Below, one piece after another: positions 35,814 through 44,624 of a stretch of 64,000 bases of DNA. This DNA is from Myxococcota bacterium (lineage in GTDB: Bacteria; Myxococcota_A; UBA9160; UBA6930). The position numbers and the translations under genes are program-made. The stretch covers positions 293,517 through 357,516 of the forward strand of contig JANQOX010000012.1 of assembly GCA_028285625.1 (NCBI GenBank). Reading direction: 5' to 3'. Position 1 is the stretch's first letter, and every line of letters starts with the position of its first letter. Under the pieces are notes generated by a model. That model worked only from the letters and a program-made list of their open reading frames with translations. It had not been told where the DNA came from and ran no database searches.

Positions 35814-36434
35814 TCAGTCCGCCACGGGCTCGTAGCGCCCGAAGCGGGTGTCATGGGTCTGGGCGTGGCGGAACTGGATCACCACGTGATCGTCCGCTGC
35901 GCCGTGGAAGAGCGTGTTGTGCCACCAGACGTTGTCGTAGACCGGCCCGCCCTCGAGCACCTCGGCGGCCCCGTCCATGTGAAGACAGCGGAACCGCCCG
36001 ATCTCGCCGCGCTCGGCGAGATCGAACACGTAGAACGTGAGCGCGCAGGCACCGCGCGCGCGAAGTGCGTGCACCACCGGCAGGTCCTTCGGCAGCAGCG
36101 TCGTGATCGTCGAGCGATCGAAGTCACCGGCGTCGCGGTAGTAGCCCTTCAGGTAGTCGATGCCGCGGTCGTAGACCGTGCGCGCGCCCTCGGCGATTCC
36201 CTCTTCGTAGAGGGCGCGGAACTCCTTGGTCTTCTGCTCGAGCAGGTCCTCGCGGGGCAGCAGCCCGCAGATGATGGCGTGGCTCGAGACGCCCAGGTCG
36301 CCGTGGGGGGCCGTCACGGTGAGGAGCGGCGCCACGCCCGCGTGGGGCGCGCCGTGGCTTTCCTCCATGGTGTGCAGGCGCAGCTTCACCTGCCAGTCCA
36401 GGAACTCATGAGGAAGCGGTCGTACGTCGCTCAA
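35814..36434 (-). CDS. unknown His-rich protein of the heme operon
   Basis: A 206-residue protein that I do not recognise. It has no signal peptide or membrane helix. It is rich in histidine (for example HTMEESHGAPHAG and WWHNTLFHGAADDH) and contains two aromatic clusters, DYLKGYYRD and VYDNVWWHN. It begins 12 bp after the hmuV-like gene and precedes the PEP-CTERM gene by 129 bp, so it is part of the heme operon. A cytoplasmic heme- or metal-binding role is possible given the His content and context, but no motif proves it. Confidence 0.75.
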   Translation of the reverse strand: MSDVRPLPHEFLDWQVKLRLHTMEESHGAPHAGVAPLLTVTAPHGDLGVSSHAIICGLLPREDLLEQKTKEFRALYEEGIAEGARTVYDRGIDYLKGYYRDAGDFDRSTITTLLPKDLPVVHALRARGACALTFYVFDLAERGEIGRFRCLHMDGAAEVLEGGPVYDNVWWHNTLFHGAADDHVVIQFRHAQTHDTRFGRYEPVAD

Positions 36435-36446
36435 GGGTCAACCCTC

Positions 36447-37277
36447 CTACAGGCTTCGAAGCGGGTCGGCGGGGCCGAGCACGTGGATGCGCAGGCGCCC
36501 GTCGTCCTTCTCGATCGACGCGTCCACCCCGAACACGTCGCGCATCATGCCCGGCTCGATCACGCGCTCGGGCTTGCCCACCGCGTAGAGCCTGCCCCGG
36601 TGCAGCACGGCCACCCGGTGTGCGATGGATGCCGCCTGCTCCAGGTCGTGGAGCGACGTCACGAGCGTGACGCCGCGTTCGCGGTTGAGCTCTGCCAGTC
36701 GATCGAGCAGGTCCCACTGCTGGCGGACGTCGAGGGCGGCCGTGGGCTCGTCCAGCAGTACGAGCGGCGCGCGTTGAGCGAGCGTCATGGCGAGGAACGC
36801 CCGGCGGCGCTCGCCCCCGGAGAGCGTCTCGAGCCGGCGCCGGCGCAGGTCGACCAGGTCGAGGTCGTGAAGTGCATCGCGGATCGCCGCGCGATCGTCG
36901 GCGGAAGGGCTCGCGAAGGGGCCGTGGTGCGCGAATCGTCCGAGACCCACCAGGTCCTCGACGCGCATGCCCTCGGCACACTCGGGCTGTTGGGGGAGAT
37001 GGGCGAGGCGCAGGGCGAGCCGTCTGCGAGGGACGAGCCGCAGCTCGAGCCCCGAGAGCGAGAGCCGACCGCGGCGCGGCGCCAGCTCGCGGGCCAGGCA
37101 CGACAGCAGCGTCGACTTGCCCGAGCCGTTCGGCCCGACCAGCGCGAGGATCTCGCCGGGTTCGACACGCAGGGTCACGTCGCGCAGTGCGTCGAAGTCG
37201 ACGCGCGGGTGGCGCGCGACGAGGCGCTCGGCCTCGAGCAGCGGCTCGGCCCCGTGCACGGGGGTCGTGGCGCTCAC
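36447..37277 (-). CDS. hmuV: heme/iron ABC transporter ATP-binding protein
   Basis: A 276-residue ABC ATPase of the FecE/HmuV type. Walker A is GPNGSGKS near residue 48, the signature is LSGGERRR near 150, Walker B is LVLLDEPT near 170 and the switch His is in TSLHDLEQ near 206. It powers import of heme or a ferric siderophore through the adjacent permease. The GTG at 37277 overlaps the permease stop as GTGA. The length fits the family. Confidence 0.92.
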   Translation of the reverse strand: MSATTPVHGAEPLLEAERLVARHPRVDFDALRDVTLRVEPGEILALVGPNGSGKSTLLSCLARELAPRRGRLSLSGLELRLVPRRRLALRLAHLPQQPECAEGMRVEDLVGLGRFAHHGPFASPSADDRAAIRDALHDLDLVDLRRRRLETLSGGERRRAFLAMTLAQRAPLVLLDEPTAALDVRQQWDLLDRLAELNRERGVTLVTSLHDLEQAASIAHRVAVLHRGRLYAVGKPERVIEPGMMRDVFGVDASIEKDDGRLRIHVLGPADPLRSL

Positions 37278-38296
37278 GGGATCCGCCTCCAGACGAGGTG
37301 CACGAAGTAGGGCGCGCCGAGAAGTGCCAGCAGCGCACCGACGGGAAGCTCGAGGGGAGCGGTGGCCGTGCGCGCGGTGGCGTCGGCGATCACGACGAGC
37401 GCCGCACCCCCGACGGCGACCATGGGAAGGAGCGCCCGGTGGTCGGGTCCCACGAGCAGCCGGGCCGCGTTGGGGACGACCAATCCCACGAACCCCACCA
37501 AGCCTGCCACGCTCACGGCTCCGGCGGCCAGCAGCGCCGACACCGCGGAGGCGGCGAACCGCGCTGGCACCGTGGCGAGGCCGACGCCGCCCGCGCTGGC
37601 GTCGTCGAGCAGCATCACGTCGAGCGGCCGCAGCAGCGCCACCGCGGCCACGGCGCCCAGCAGCGCGGGGCCCACCGCGAGGGCGGCGCTGTTCCAGCCC
37701 ACGCCGTTGAGCGAGCCCACGGCGAAGGCGGCGAAGGCGGGCGCCCGGTCGGCGTAGAAGAACGTGACCAGCGCGATCGCCGCGAAGAAGACCGCCTGGA
37801 GCGCGACCCCGGTGAGGATCAGTCGCAACGGCGCCGCGCCGCGCCGCTGCCCGAGCGTCACCAGCCAGAGCACGCCGATGGCGAGCAGCCCCCCCGCGAG
37901 CGCGGCGAGCGGCACCAGCTCGAAGCGTTCGGGGGCGAGCACGATCGCGACCAGCGCGCCGGCGCCGGCTGCGGCCGTCACGCCCAGCAGGCCCGGATCG
38001 GCGAGCGGATTGCGCACGACCGTCTGGAGCAGCGTGCCGGCGATGCCGAGGGAGGTGCCCACCAGTGCCGCGCATACGATGCGCGGCATGCGCACCTGCC
38101 AGACCGCTGCGTGCAGGCGATGCGCGTCGTCGAGCACCACCGCCGGAAGCTGCGAAACGGGGAGCGACACCGCCCCGGACGACGCCGAGACGGCGATCGC
38201 CGCCAGCAGGAGCAGCAGCGCCGCAACCAGCCACGCGCGGGGCCGCTCGTGACGTCGATCCCAGGCGAGGCGCATGCGCAGCCAGAGCCGGGTCAT
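37274..38296 (-). CDS. hmuU: heme/iron ABC transporter permease
   Basis: A 340-residue FecCD/BtuC-type permease with about ten membrane segments. Family stretches include VWQVRMPRIVCAALVG near residue 64, RNPLADPGLLGV near 95 and GLVGFVGLVVPN near 270, which form the coupling region with the ATPase. The ATG at 38296 overlaps the binding-protein stop as ATGA. It is the inner-membrane channel of the HmuTUV-like importer. Confidence 0.93.
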   Translation of the reverse strand: MTRLWLRMRLAWDRRHERPRAWLVAALLLLLAAIAVSASSGAVSLPVSQLPAVVLDDAHRLHAAVWQVRMPRIVCAALVGTSLGIAGTLLQTVVRNPLADPGLLGVTAAAGAGALVAIVLAPERFELVPLAALAGGLLAIGVLWLVTLGQRRGAAPLRLILTGVALQAVFFAAIALVTFFYADRAPAFAAFAVGSLNGVGWNSAALAVGPALLGAVAAVALLRPLDVMLLDDASAGGVGLATVPARFAASAVSALLAAGAVSVAGLVGFVGLVVPNAARLLVGPDHRALLPMVAVGGAALVVIADATARTATAPLELPVGALLALLGAPYFVHLVWRRIP

Positions 38297-39201
38297 CGCG
38301 CCGCCACGGCCCCCTCGTCCCCGGCCTCGGCCAGGGATTCCCCACCCTCGGCGATGGCGCGCAGCGTGCGGGCGGCATCGGGCAGACCGAGCCCGGGGTT
38401 GGAGGCGAACCGCTCGGCCGGCAGCACGTGCAGGCCACGGTGTGCGGCGTTGCGCAGGCCCTCCCAGGCACCACCGCCCTCGAGCTTGCGCTCGAAGCCC
38501 GCCGCGATCTTCTCGGCGTCGCCGTGGGCGACCAGCAGCACGAGCTCGGGCCGCAGCGTGACGAGCACCTCGTCGCTCAGCTGCACCAGTCCGGGGAATC
38601 GCTCCGTCCGCGGGCCCTCGGTCCCAGCGAGGGTGAAGCCCATCCGGTTCATGAGGTCGCCGAGCCAGCTCTCGCCGGTGAGCACGTAGAACGATCCGGG
38701 CGTGCCGAACAGCGCCAGCGCGGGGACCGGTTTCGCGAGCGAGAGCCCCGCCAGCTGCTCGGCGGCGGTGTCGACCCGCGCCGGCAGGGTCGTGTCGGTA
38801 CCCAGGTAGCCGGCGAGCTCGCGCAGGCCTGCAAGCGTGGCCTCGACGCTGCTCGGCTCGAGCAGCAGCAGCTCGGCGCCCAGCGCACCAAGCTGTGGCG
38901 CGAAGCGCGCGTGGATGCGCGCGTCGCCCACGACGACGGCCGGTCGCGCCGTCGCCAGCGCCTCGAGGCTCGGCGCGTGCGGGTTGCCGAGGTCGACCTC
39001 GGCCGCGGCCGGCTGGTGGGGGGACCGGCGAACGGCGGCCACCACCTCCGCCGCGGGGTCGCCCGCGAGCGCGTCCTCCACGAAGGGGAGCAGGGATGCC
39101 ACGCGCACGGGCTCGGCCGCGGCCGAAGCTCCGAACGTCATCAGCGCCAGGGAGATCGCCAGCCACGCCTTGGGCGCGCGCCAGCACGTCGGGGTGCTCA
39201 A
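38293..39201 (-). CDS. hmuT: periplasmic heme/iron-binding protein (HmuT-like)
   Basis: A 302-residue exported binding protein: signal peptide (about residues 1-29, ending ASAAA) followed by a two-lobe metal-chelate-binding fold with VVVGDARIH near residue 90 and TLRPELVLLVAHGD near 216. It should deliver heme or a chelated iron to the permease encoded downstream. The start is TTG at 39201; no ATG gives a complete signal peptide. It is the first gene of the leftward heme operon, 94 bp from the Fur-like palindrome. Confidence 0.85.
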   Translation of the reverse strand: MSTPTCWRAPKAWLAISLALMTFGASAAAEPVRVASLLPFVEDALAGDPAAEVVAAVRRSPHQPAAAEVDLGNPHAPSLEALATARPAVVVGDARIHARFAPQLGALGAELLLLEPSSVEATLAGLRELAGYLGTDTTLPARVDTAAEQLAGLSLAKPVPALALFGTPGSFYVLTGESWLGDLMNRMGFTLAGTEGPRTERFPGLVQLSDEVLVTLRPELVLLVAHGDAEKIAAGFERKLEGGGAWEGLRNAAHRGLHVLPAERFASNPGLGLPDAARTLRAIAEGGESLAEAGDEGAVAAR

Positions 39202-39294
39202 AGCCAGCTCCTGGGACCCCGCGGGGGTCCATGAGGTGAGCAGCTGGCTAGCGAGACGCGCTTGGCTGGCTGATTCGGAGGGAACCTAGTCTAT

Positions 39295-39313
39295 TTGAAA
39301 TCGACTTTCAATT
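39295..39313. promoter_or_regulatory. Fur-like operator in the divergent heme promoter
   Basis: TTGAAATCGACTTTCAA (39295-39311) is a perfect TTGAAA-N5-TTTCAA palindrome in a rare AT-rich patch between hmuT and the TonB-dependent receptor. Spacing and base composition resemble Fur boxes of iron-uptake genes. Being between the two divergent operons, one site could repress both when iron is sufficient. Confidence 0.7.
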
Positions 39314-39423
39314 TCGTCAGAATCCCGACGAACGGAACCCCCAGCAAGCGTCCAGCCAGCCAGGGACCGAGCACCGGAGGGCGCGCCATTGCGTGCGTGC
39401 CCACGGCTGGAGTGGACGTCTTC

Positions 39424-41643
39424 ATGCGTTGGTGGCTGGTCTTGTTGCTCGCGTCGATCGCCGTGCCCGGCTGGGCCGATACCGCCCGGGCCGAAGCGCC
39501 GCGCGAGACCCGCGAGATCCTCGTGGAGGACGAGCGGCTGCGCCGTGCCGAGATCTTCGAAGACACCGCAGTCGAGACCGAGGTGATCGAGCAGCGCGAG
39601 ATCGAGGCGCTCCCGGCCACCGACGCGGCCACCATCGTCGAGACCATGCCGGGCATCCGCACCCAGGCTCGGGTCCAGGGCGAGGATGCGGCGGTCTCGA
39701 TCGAGGGCATGCCGCCCGAGTACACGAAGATCCAGGTGGACGGCCAGCGTTACTCGGGCGAGATCGGCGGTGTCGACGACCTGTCGGACGTGCCCACCCT
39801 GAACGCCCGCCGAATCGTGGTGCGCCGGGGCCCCCAGGCCCTGCGCGAGGGATCGGACGCGGCGGGCGGCGTGATCGACATCGAGTCACGCCGGGCGCCC
39901 GACGAGGGCTACGCCTCGCGCATCGAGGGCGGCGGAGGCAATGACGAGAAGTGGTACGGCGCCGCGCATGGCGCCGGGCGGATCGGGCCGGTGGGCCTGA
40001 CCGGCACCTACGTCCACGACCAGATCGCGGGCTTCTCACCGCCCGAGGGCAGCGGCAACGCGGGCGCGGACGGCGGCGACGGGGGCAACGGCGTGAACGC
40101 CGGGCTCACGGGCAAGGACTCGATCCGCCGCTCCAACGACGTCTACGGGACCGTGGTCTGGGACGCCCTGCCCACGCTCACGCTCGAGGGGCGAGGCGGT
40201 TTCCGCCACCAGCACGAGACCTTCGTGCCCGACGACGTTCCCGACTCGGATGCCGAGCGCGACATCTCGCGCTGGCTCGGCACGGTCGAGGCCACCTGGT
40301 GGCCGCTCGAGACCACCAGCGTCGGTACCGAGCTCACCTACTACACGCGTACCACCGACTCGCAGGTGGCCCGCATCTTCACCCTCGACGAGAGCGAGTG
40401 GAAGCTCGACGCCGCGGTCGACCACTTCTTCACCACCGGGCCCGTGACGCACGCGATCACCGCCGGCGCCGACCTGCGCTGGCCGTCGCTGGTGCTCGAC
40501 GAGGCCGACCTGCCCCCGCTGCTGCTGGGCCTCGACATCTCGGCAGGCGACGTCGACGAGGACTTCCGGGAGTACGGCTTCTTCCTCGTCACCGAATCGA
40601 GCTGGTCCGACTGGGCCTCGGTGGAGCTGGGCCTCCGCTACCAGGGCCACAGCGAGTTCGACCCGGAGATCGTTCCCCAGGTGGCGCTGCTCGTGAAGCC
40701 GCACGCCTCGCTCAAGGTGCGCATCTCGTGGGGGCAGAACCACCGCAATCCCTCCCTGCGCGATCTCTATCAGCCCGAGACGCCGCAGTTCGGCGGCGCC
40801 TACTTCCTGGCGGGCAACCCGAACCTCGAGCCCGAGAGCTCCGAGGGCTGGCGCGCGGGCTTCGAGTGGCGCGCGGCCAGCTGGCTAAGCGTCTCGGCCA
40901 CGGGGTTCCACAACGACATCGACGACAGCATCCGCTCGGTGCTCGACCGCGCCATCGGTGTGCCCACGGGCGAGCTCGAAGAGGTGCAGGAGCCGCCGCC
41001 GGCCCGGCTGCTGGGCCTCAAGCGCATCTGCGAGGCCGTGGGCTTCATCTTCCCCGACTGCGCCGCCGTGGCGGGGCTCGGCGACACCGTCACGTCGCTC
41101 CGGCCCGGCGTGCGCTCGGCCAACCTGTTCCGCAAGGTGAACCTCGACTCGGTCCGCACCCGGGGCGTCGAGGCGCAGATCCGGCTGCAGCCCCACCGGC
41201 GCGTAATGCTGAACATCGCATACACGCTGCTGGACACCGAGGTGCGCGACTCGGATCGGCCCGACCTGACGGTGCTGCCGAACACGCCGAAGCACCAGTT
41301 CGACTGGCGCTTCATCTTCTCGGTGCCCGTCACCGAGACCGAGATCGCGTTCATCGGGCAGTGGCGCGACGAGACGGTGACCGAGACGAGCGGTACGGGC
41401 CTCCTTGGCTTCTCGAACCCCGCCGTGCTTTCGGACCCGTCGCTGATCCTGAGCACGCGGCTGACCCAGCCGATCACAGACCGCATCGAGGTCTTCTTCG
41501 ATGCGAACAACCTGACCGACGAACGGGTGCGCGACTCCTACGTAATTCGCGGTCGCACGTTCTTCGTCGGCGTGCGCGTGCGGCTCGGCGTCGAAGCGCG
41601 CGAGGAGGTGCCTTCGTGGTGGCGCGATTCTACTTCCATCTGA
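39424..41643 (+). CDS. TonB-dependent outer-membrane receptor
   Basis: A 739-residue receptor, probably for heme or another iron carrier. Signal peptide: MRWWLVLLLASIAVPGWA. The periplasmic plug follows (residues ~40-160), with IVETMPGIRTQARVQGEDAA and VDGQRYSGE typical of the family. A 22-strand barrel is expected for the rest, ending TFFVGVRVRLGVE and then 16 extra residues. The plug and barrel are followed closely by hemP and tonB. The ATG at 39424 was selected because it begins the signal peptide; an earlier in-frame codon at 39295 overlaps the Fur-like palindrome and is unlikely. Confidence 0.92.
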   Translation: MRWWLVLLLASIAVPGWADTARAEAPRETREILVEDERLRRAEIFEDTAVETEVIEQREIEALPATDAATIVETMPGIRTQARVQGEDAAVSIEGMPPEYTKIQVDGQRYSGEIGGVDDLSDVPTLNARRIVVRRGPQALREGSDAAGGVIDIESRRAPDEGYASRIEGGGGNDEKWYGAAHGAGRIGPVGLTGTYVHDQIAGFSPPEGSGNAGADGGDGGNGVNAGLTGKDSIRRSNDVYGTVVWDALPTLTLEGRGGFRHQHETFVPDDVPDSDAERDISRWLGTVEATWWPLETTSVGTELTYYTRTTDSQVARIFTLDESEWKLDAAVDHFFTTGPVTHAITAGADLRWPSLVLDEADLPPLLLGLDISAGDVDEDFREYGFFLVTESSWSDWASVELGLRYQGHSEFDPEIVPQVALLVKPHASLKVRISWGQNHRNPSLRDLYQPETPQFGGAYFLAGNPNLEPESSEGWRAGFEWRAASWLSVSATGFHNDIDDSIRSVLDRAIGVPTGELEEVQEPPPARLLGLKRICEAVGFIFPDCAAVAGLGDTVTSLRPGVRSANLFRKVNLDSVRTRGVEAQIRLQPHRRVMLNIAYTLLDTEVRDSDRPDLTVLPNTPKHQFDWRFIFSVPVTETEIAFIGQWRDETVTETSGTGLLGFSNPAVLSDPSLILSTRLTQPITDRIEVFFDANNLTDERVRDSYVIRGRTFFVGVRVRLGVEAREEVPSWWRDSTSI

Positions 41644-42533
41644 CGCTCGTACTGCTGCTGCTCTCGCCTGCCGCCGTACCCTCGGGTGCGCTCATCGAGG
41701 TGCTGGTGCAGCCCGGGCCTGCCGGGGAGGACTCGGCACCCTACGCCTTCATCCCCACGTTGAAACGCGGCAACCGCGAGACGCTCTACACCTTCCAGGC
41801 CTTCGACGGCGGGACGAACCACAGCTTCGAGACGTACATCAAGTTTCCGATGCCCGCGGCACCCGCCAACCACCGCGTGGACTACGCCTACATCTGGGTC
41901 TACTACGACTTCAACGTGGAGGGCTTCGGCGAGTCGGGCACCGAGCCGGCCGAGATGCGCTGCCACGAGGTGCTGGGCAACTGGACCGAGGCCGACCTCA
42001 CCTGGCTGAACCGCCCCCCGATCTCCGCGCCCTTCGACGTCTGGGACGGCATCGGCGGCTTCCAGCTCCTCTTCTGTGATGCGCGCGACCTCGTGCAGGG
42101 CTGGATCGACGGCAGCCGGCCGAACCGCGGCATCGCGCTCACGAACCCCACCTCGCGCAGCATCGGCATACACTCGTTCGAGTCCACCACCGCCGGGAGC
42201 GCGCACTTCCAGCCGTCGCTGCTGATCGGCTTCGAGCCCATCGACGGCGACGACTTCGACGCGGACGGCGTCTCGGACGACGTGGACAACTGCCCGCTCG
42301 ACCCGAACGCGCTGCAGGACGACTTCGACTCGGACGGCGTGGGCGACGTCTGCGACAACTGCCCCACGGCATTCAACCCCGACCAGGCGGATGGCAACGG
42401 CGACGGGATCGGCGACATCTGCGCACCGGTCGCGCCCACGGGCCTTCGGTGCGGTCTGCTGGGGATCGAGCCGTTTGCGGCGCTCGGCTTGGTGGTCGGA
42501 GCGCGCCGGCTCCGCCGCAGGGCCCAGAGATGA
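41616..42533 (+). CDS. DNRLRE / thrombospondin type 3 surface protein
   Basis: A 305-residue exported protein. A signal peptide (FYFHLTLVLLLLSPAAVPSGA) leads into a beta-rich DNRLRE-like domain (about residues 25-205: NWTEADLTWLNRPP, SGTEPAEM). Then come calcium-binding thrombospondin type 3 repeats (DADGVSDDVDNCP, DSDGVGDVCDNCP, NGDGIGDIC, about residues 210-265). The C-terminus, CGLLGIEPFAALG followed by a short hydrophobic helix and RRLRRR, looks like a sorting signal distinct from PEP-CTERM. The GTG at 41616 follows GAGGAGG and overlaps the receptor gene end by 28 bp, so the protein is tied to heme or iron acquisition by co-translation. Its molecular role is unknown. Confidence 0.8.
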   Translation: MVARFYFHLTLVLLLLSPAAVPSGALIEVLVQPGPAGEDSAPYAFIPTLKRGNRETLYTFQAFDGGTNHSFETYIKFPMPAAPANHRVDYAYIWVYYDFNVEGFGESGTEPAEMRCHEVLGNWTEADLTWLNRPPISAPFDVWDGIGGFQLLFCDARDLVQGWIDGSRPNRGIALTNPTSRSIGIHSFESTTAGSAHFQPSLLIGFEPIDGDDFDADGVSDDVDNCPLDPNALQDDFDSDGVGDVCDNCPTAFNPDQADGNGDGIGDICAPVAPTGLRCGLLGIEPFAALGLVVGARRLRRRAQR

Positions 42534-42760
42534 GCGTCCGCGAGCGATGCGGGCACGAGGACACCGGGGTGGAAGCCGCCCCCGCGACGGAGGTGGAGCA
42601 AGTGGAAGCGAAAGCGAAGAGCTCCGAGAAGGGCAAGGCCACGGCGACGGTCGACTCGGGCGAGCTGCTCGGCTCGGCAGGTCTGCTGCGCATCGAGCAC
42701 CGCGGCGAGCTCTACACGCTGCGCATCACGCGCAACGACCGGCTCATCCTCACGAAGTAG
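42530..42760 (+). CDS. hemP: hemin uptake protein HemP/HmuP
   Basis: A 76-residue protein whose last ~35 residues match the HemP family: LRIEHRGELYTLRITR followed by NDRLILTK. HemP/HmuP proteins are small cytoplasmic regulators that promote expression of heme-uptake genes. The N-terminal half is charged and low-complexity. The ATG at 42530 overlaps the preceding stop as ATGA. Its presence strengthens the reading of this island as heme uptake rather than general siderophore transport. Confidence 0.88.
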   Translation: MSVRERCGHEDTGVEAAPATEVEQVEAKAKSSEKGKATATVDSGELLGSAGLLRIEHRGELYTLRITRNDRLILTK

Positions 42761-42769
42761 CGCGGCCGC

Positions 42770-43468
42770 ATGGACGTGCGCGATCGACTGGCGCCGTGGC
42801 TCCTGCCGGCGGCACTGCTGCACGCGATCGGCCTCTGGCTGGCGATCGCGTGGTCGCCCGGCCTGCGTCCCGACGTGCCCCTGCGCGCGCCCGTCGAGGT
42901 CGAGATCCTGCCCGCGCCGGCACCGCCGGCTCCCATCGCGCCCGAGCCCGTCCAGCCCCCGAAGTCGCCTCCCAAGGTCGAGCCCGCGCCGGTCCGGCCG
43001 CCCGACCCGCCGCCCGAGCCCGTGCGCAGCGAGCCGCGACCCGACCCCGTACCCGCTCCGGCCGAGCCCGTGGAGGCGCCCCCGGTCGCCGAGGCCGCAC
43101 CCGTCGAGACCGCGGCGGTGGCGCCGATCGCCGACCCGGTGAGCGAGCCTGCACCCACGCCGCCCGCGCCGCGGCCCGGCCCCACGCCCGACGAGCTCGC
43201 CCTCTACGAAGAGGAGCTGCTCCGACGCATCGCCGCCATGCGGCAGTACCCGGCGATGGCGCGACGGCGCGGCATCGAGGGCGTGGTCACCATCGAGCTC
43301 GCGATCGCGGCCGACGGCACGGTCCGTCACCTCGAGATCGGTCGTGGTGGCCCCCGCATCCTGCACCGCGCCACGCGCGACGCCGTCGAGCGCGCCGCGC
43401 CCTTCCCGCCTCCGCCGGCCGAGTTGGGCACCCTGCGCATCCCCATCCGCTACCGCCTCGAGGACTGA
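42770..43468 (+). CDS. tonB: energy transducer TonB
   Basis: A 232-residue TonB. One N-terminal membrane helix (residues ~10-30) is followed by a long proline-rich span of about 110 residues (PAPAPPAPIAPEP and similar) that crosses the periplasm. The C-terminal domain has YPAMARRRGIEGVVTIEL, the usual TonB_C pattern. It links the ExbBD motor to the receptor. It closes the rightward heme operon, 10 bp after hemP, and ends 18 bp from the convergent tatC. Confidence 0.93.
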   Translation: MDVRDRLAPWLLPAALLHAIGLWLAIAWSPGLRPDVPLRAPVEVEILPAPAPPAPIAPEPVQPPKSPPKVEPAPVRPPDPPPEPVRSEPRPDPVPAPAEPVEAPPVAEAAPVETAAVAPIADPVSEPAPTPPAPRPGPTPDELALYEEELLRRIAAMRQYPAMARRRGIEGVVTIELAIAADGTVRHLEIGRGGPRILHRATRDAVERAAPFPPPPAELGTLRIPIRYRLED

Positions 43469-43486
43469 GCGGATCGGGTCCTGGGC

Positions 43487-44218
43487 TCAGCTGGCTTCGT
43501 CGCGCTTGGGCGTGAACAGGTAGGCAACGCCCACACCCACCAGGTAGAGCAGCACGAGCGGGCCGGCGAGTAGCACCTGGCTCACGACGTCGGGCGGTGT
43601 GAGCACCGCCGCGAGCACGAACGAGCCCAGCACGGCGTACTTGGCGCCGCCCAGCAGCTGGCGCGGGGTGGTGATGCCCGCGAGCGACAAGAAGAACACG
43701 ACGACCGGCAGCTCGAAGCCGGTGCCGAAGGCCAGGAACAGCCGCGTCGTCAGGGCAAAGACCTCGCGCATGGTCCACGCCGACTCGACGAACTCGCTGC
43801 TGAAGCCCGCGAAGAATTCGTACACCAGCGGAAAGACCACGATGTAGCCGAACACCGCGCCGCCCCCGAACAGCAGCGTCGAAGCGATCACGAAGGGGAT
43901 CGCCACCTTGCGCTCACCCGGGTACAGGCCCGGCGCCACGAACGCCCAGATCTGCCAGAAGATGACCGGCAGCGCGAGCACGAAGCCCGCGAGCAGCGCG
44001 CTCTTCAGGTAGGTGAAGAAGATCTCGGTCGGCGCGATGGCCTGCAGCGTGCCCTGCTCGCCGAGCGCCTGGGTCGCCGGCCGCAGCAGGTAGCCGAAGA
44101 TCTCCTCCTTGAAGGCCCACGCCGCCACGGTGCCGAGCAGCACGGCCACGAGGATCTTGAAGATCCGCGAGCGCAGCTCCGCCAGATGTGCGGTGAGGGG
44201 GAGCGCCTGGTCCTGCAT
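43487..44218 (-). CDS. tatC: Sec-independent protein translocase TatC
   Basis: A 243-residue inner-membrane protein with six membrane helices, core of the twin-arginine translocase. The N-terminus has LTAHLAELRSRIFK, the conserved cytoplasmic segment with the signal-recognition Glu, and PVIFWQIWAFVAPGLYPGERK near residue 88 is the family signature. It binds twin-arginine signal peptides. It is 13 bp downstream of the TatA/B gene. Confidence 0.95.
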   Translation of the reverse strand: MQDQALPLTAHLAELRSRIFKILVAVLLGTVAAWAFKEEIFGYLLRPATQALGEQGTLQAIAPTEIFFTYLKSALLAGFVLALPVIFWQIWAFVAPGLYPGERKVAIPFVIASTLLFGGGAVFGYIVVFPLVYEFFAGFSSEFVESAWTMREVFALTTRLFLAFGTGFELPVVVFFLSLAGITTPRQLLGGAKYAVLGSFVLAAVLTPPDVVSQVLLAGPLVLLYLVGVGVAYLFTPKRDEAS

Positions 44219-44231
44219 CGTGGCGTGGCGC

Positions 44232-44624
44232 TCAGCCCTCGGGCGGTTTCGGAGGCGGTGTCGCCTCGGGCTCTTCGGGCGCGTCTGCGGGTCGCGCTGC
44301 TTCGGTCCCGCCCACGGGTGGCACCGCGTCCGGCGCGCTCACGGCCCGGGGCTCGGGCGCCGGCGCCGCTTCGGGCTTGGATGCAGGCGGAGGCTGGGTC
44401 AGCGCCTGGCGCGCGTCCTGGACCTCGCGCTTCACCTCCTCGAACGGCTCCCGCGCGTCCTTGGTGGCGTCCATCACCGAACTGCGCAGATCGGCCGACG
44501 CGCGGCGAAACTCGGCCAGGCCGCGGCCCAACGATCGCGCCAGCTCCGGCAGCCGCGCAGGCCCGAAGATGAGCAGCGCGACCACCATGATGACGATCAG
44601 CTCCGGGAGTCCGATGCCGAACAC
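44232..44624 (-). CDS. tatB: TatA/TatB family translocase subunit
   Basis: A 130-residue protein with the N-terminal membrane helix MFGIGLPELIVIMVVALLIFG, a conserved Phe-Gly-Pro hinge and an amphipathic helix (LPELARSLGRGLAEFRRA), then a Pro/Ala-rich tail. The Glu in the first helix and the length favour TatB, but a dual TatA/TatB role is possible because no other copy is in the window. The ATG at 44624 starts the helix immediately. Co-transcribed with tatC. Confidence 0.85.
   Translation of the reverse strand: MFGIGLPELIVIMVVALLIFGPARLPELARSLGRGLAEFRRASADLRSSVMDATKDAREPFEEVKREVQDARQALTQPPPASKPEAAPAPEPRAVSAPDAVPPVGGTEAARPADAPEEPEATPPPKPPEG

Noticed and set aside
39295..39423. Longer N-terminus for the TonB-dependent receptor
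   Set aside because: The extra 43 residues precede a good signal peptide, and the first codon lies in the Fur-like palindrome.
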